From assembly GCA_903930745.1 (NCBI GenBank), contig CAIYZX010000688.1, positions 1 through 6,012 of the forward strand: DNA of 6,012 bases, in the 5' to 3' direction. This document shows, one piece after another, positions 5,930-6,012 of the stretch (the stretch's first letter is position 1; every line of letters starts with the position of its first letter). A program made the position numbers and the translations under genes. The notes beneath the pieces were generated by a model, which did not search any database, was not told the origin of the DNA, and saw nothing but the letters and a program-made list of their open reading frames with translations. This DNA comes from an uncultured Chloroflexota bacterium. Its GTDB lineage: Bacteria; Chloroflexota; Limnocylindria; Limnocylindrales; CSP1-4.

Positions 5930-6012
5930 TCAGGCCAGGCCGTCGTGCGCGAGTCCCTGGGCCAGGGCGTCCGCAAGCACCACGCGCAGCTGGTCCCACT
6001 CGGTGAGGAACG
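5930..6012 (-). CDS. C-terminus of unidentified protein (partial)
   Basis: A minus-strand frame enters from the right edge and ends at a TGA at 5930-5932. Its last residues are WDQLRVVLADALAQGLAHDG followed by LA, an amphipathic helix, with G or C at nearly all third positions. Only 26 residues are visible, too few to name a family. It reads in the same direction as the lipoprotein gene, 107 bp upstream of that gene's start, so the two could be co-transcribed. Confidence 0.5.
   Translation of the reverse strand, partial: FLTEWDQLRVVLADALAQGLAHDGLA

Overview
The window is very GC-rich, with strong G/C preference at third codon positions. It reads as an accessory island next to a tRNA gene in a high-GC bacterium. 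The lipoprotein at the right end has a long Thr/Pro/Ala linker built from TEAP/TPAP units, a style common in Chloroflexota (for example Limnocylindria-like soil and freshwater lineages) and some Actinomycetota. That placement is an inference from style, not a marker-gene assignment.

Layout, left to right. Positions 1-137 hold two 22-bp near-identical direct repeats 34 bp apart, plus an 8-bp inverted repeat. They resemble the multiple terminal repeats of IS21-family insertion sequences. Positions 181-645 look like a decayed or indel-damaged gene: the GC-rich third-position signal moves through all three plus-strand frames, with no single intact frame. Positions 703-1899 (minus) encode a 398-aa protein with the D...ExK core of the PD-(D/E)XK nuclease superfamily, a plausible restriction or defence cargo gene.

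Next comes a cluster of three genes related to tyrosine recombinases. A 222-aa minus-strand protein (2017-2685) looks like SAM-like/core-binding domains without a catalytic domain. A plus-strand recombinase (about 2854-3861) diverges from it. A second complete recombinase on the minus strand (3780-4781) converges on the first, so their 3' ends overlap. Both large recombinases keep the R-K-H-x-x-R-(H/W)-Y catalytic set. Between the two divergent genes lies an inverted repeat of two 14-bp arms around an 8-bp centre, the geometry of a tyrosine-recombinase core site. Upstream of the minus-strand recombinase, two pairs of spaced G-rich direct repeats fill the gap to the tRNA.

A tRNA-Gln(CUG) gene (4982-5056, minus) has its 3' end facing the recombinases, the classic tRNA-int junction of an integrated element. 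If so, the chromosome proper starts at the tRNA and continues right with a secreted lipoprotein (5124-5822, minus) and the C-terminus of another minus-strand gene (5930-6012). The island would then extend left beyond the window, with the nuclease gene and IS remnant as cargo. No second copy of the tRNA 3' end was seen, so the far boundary is not inside the window.
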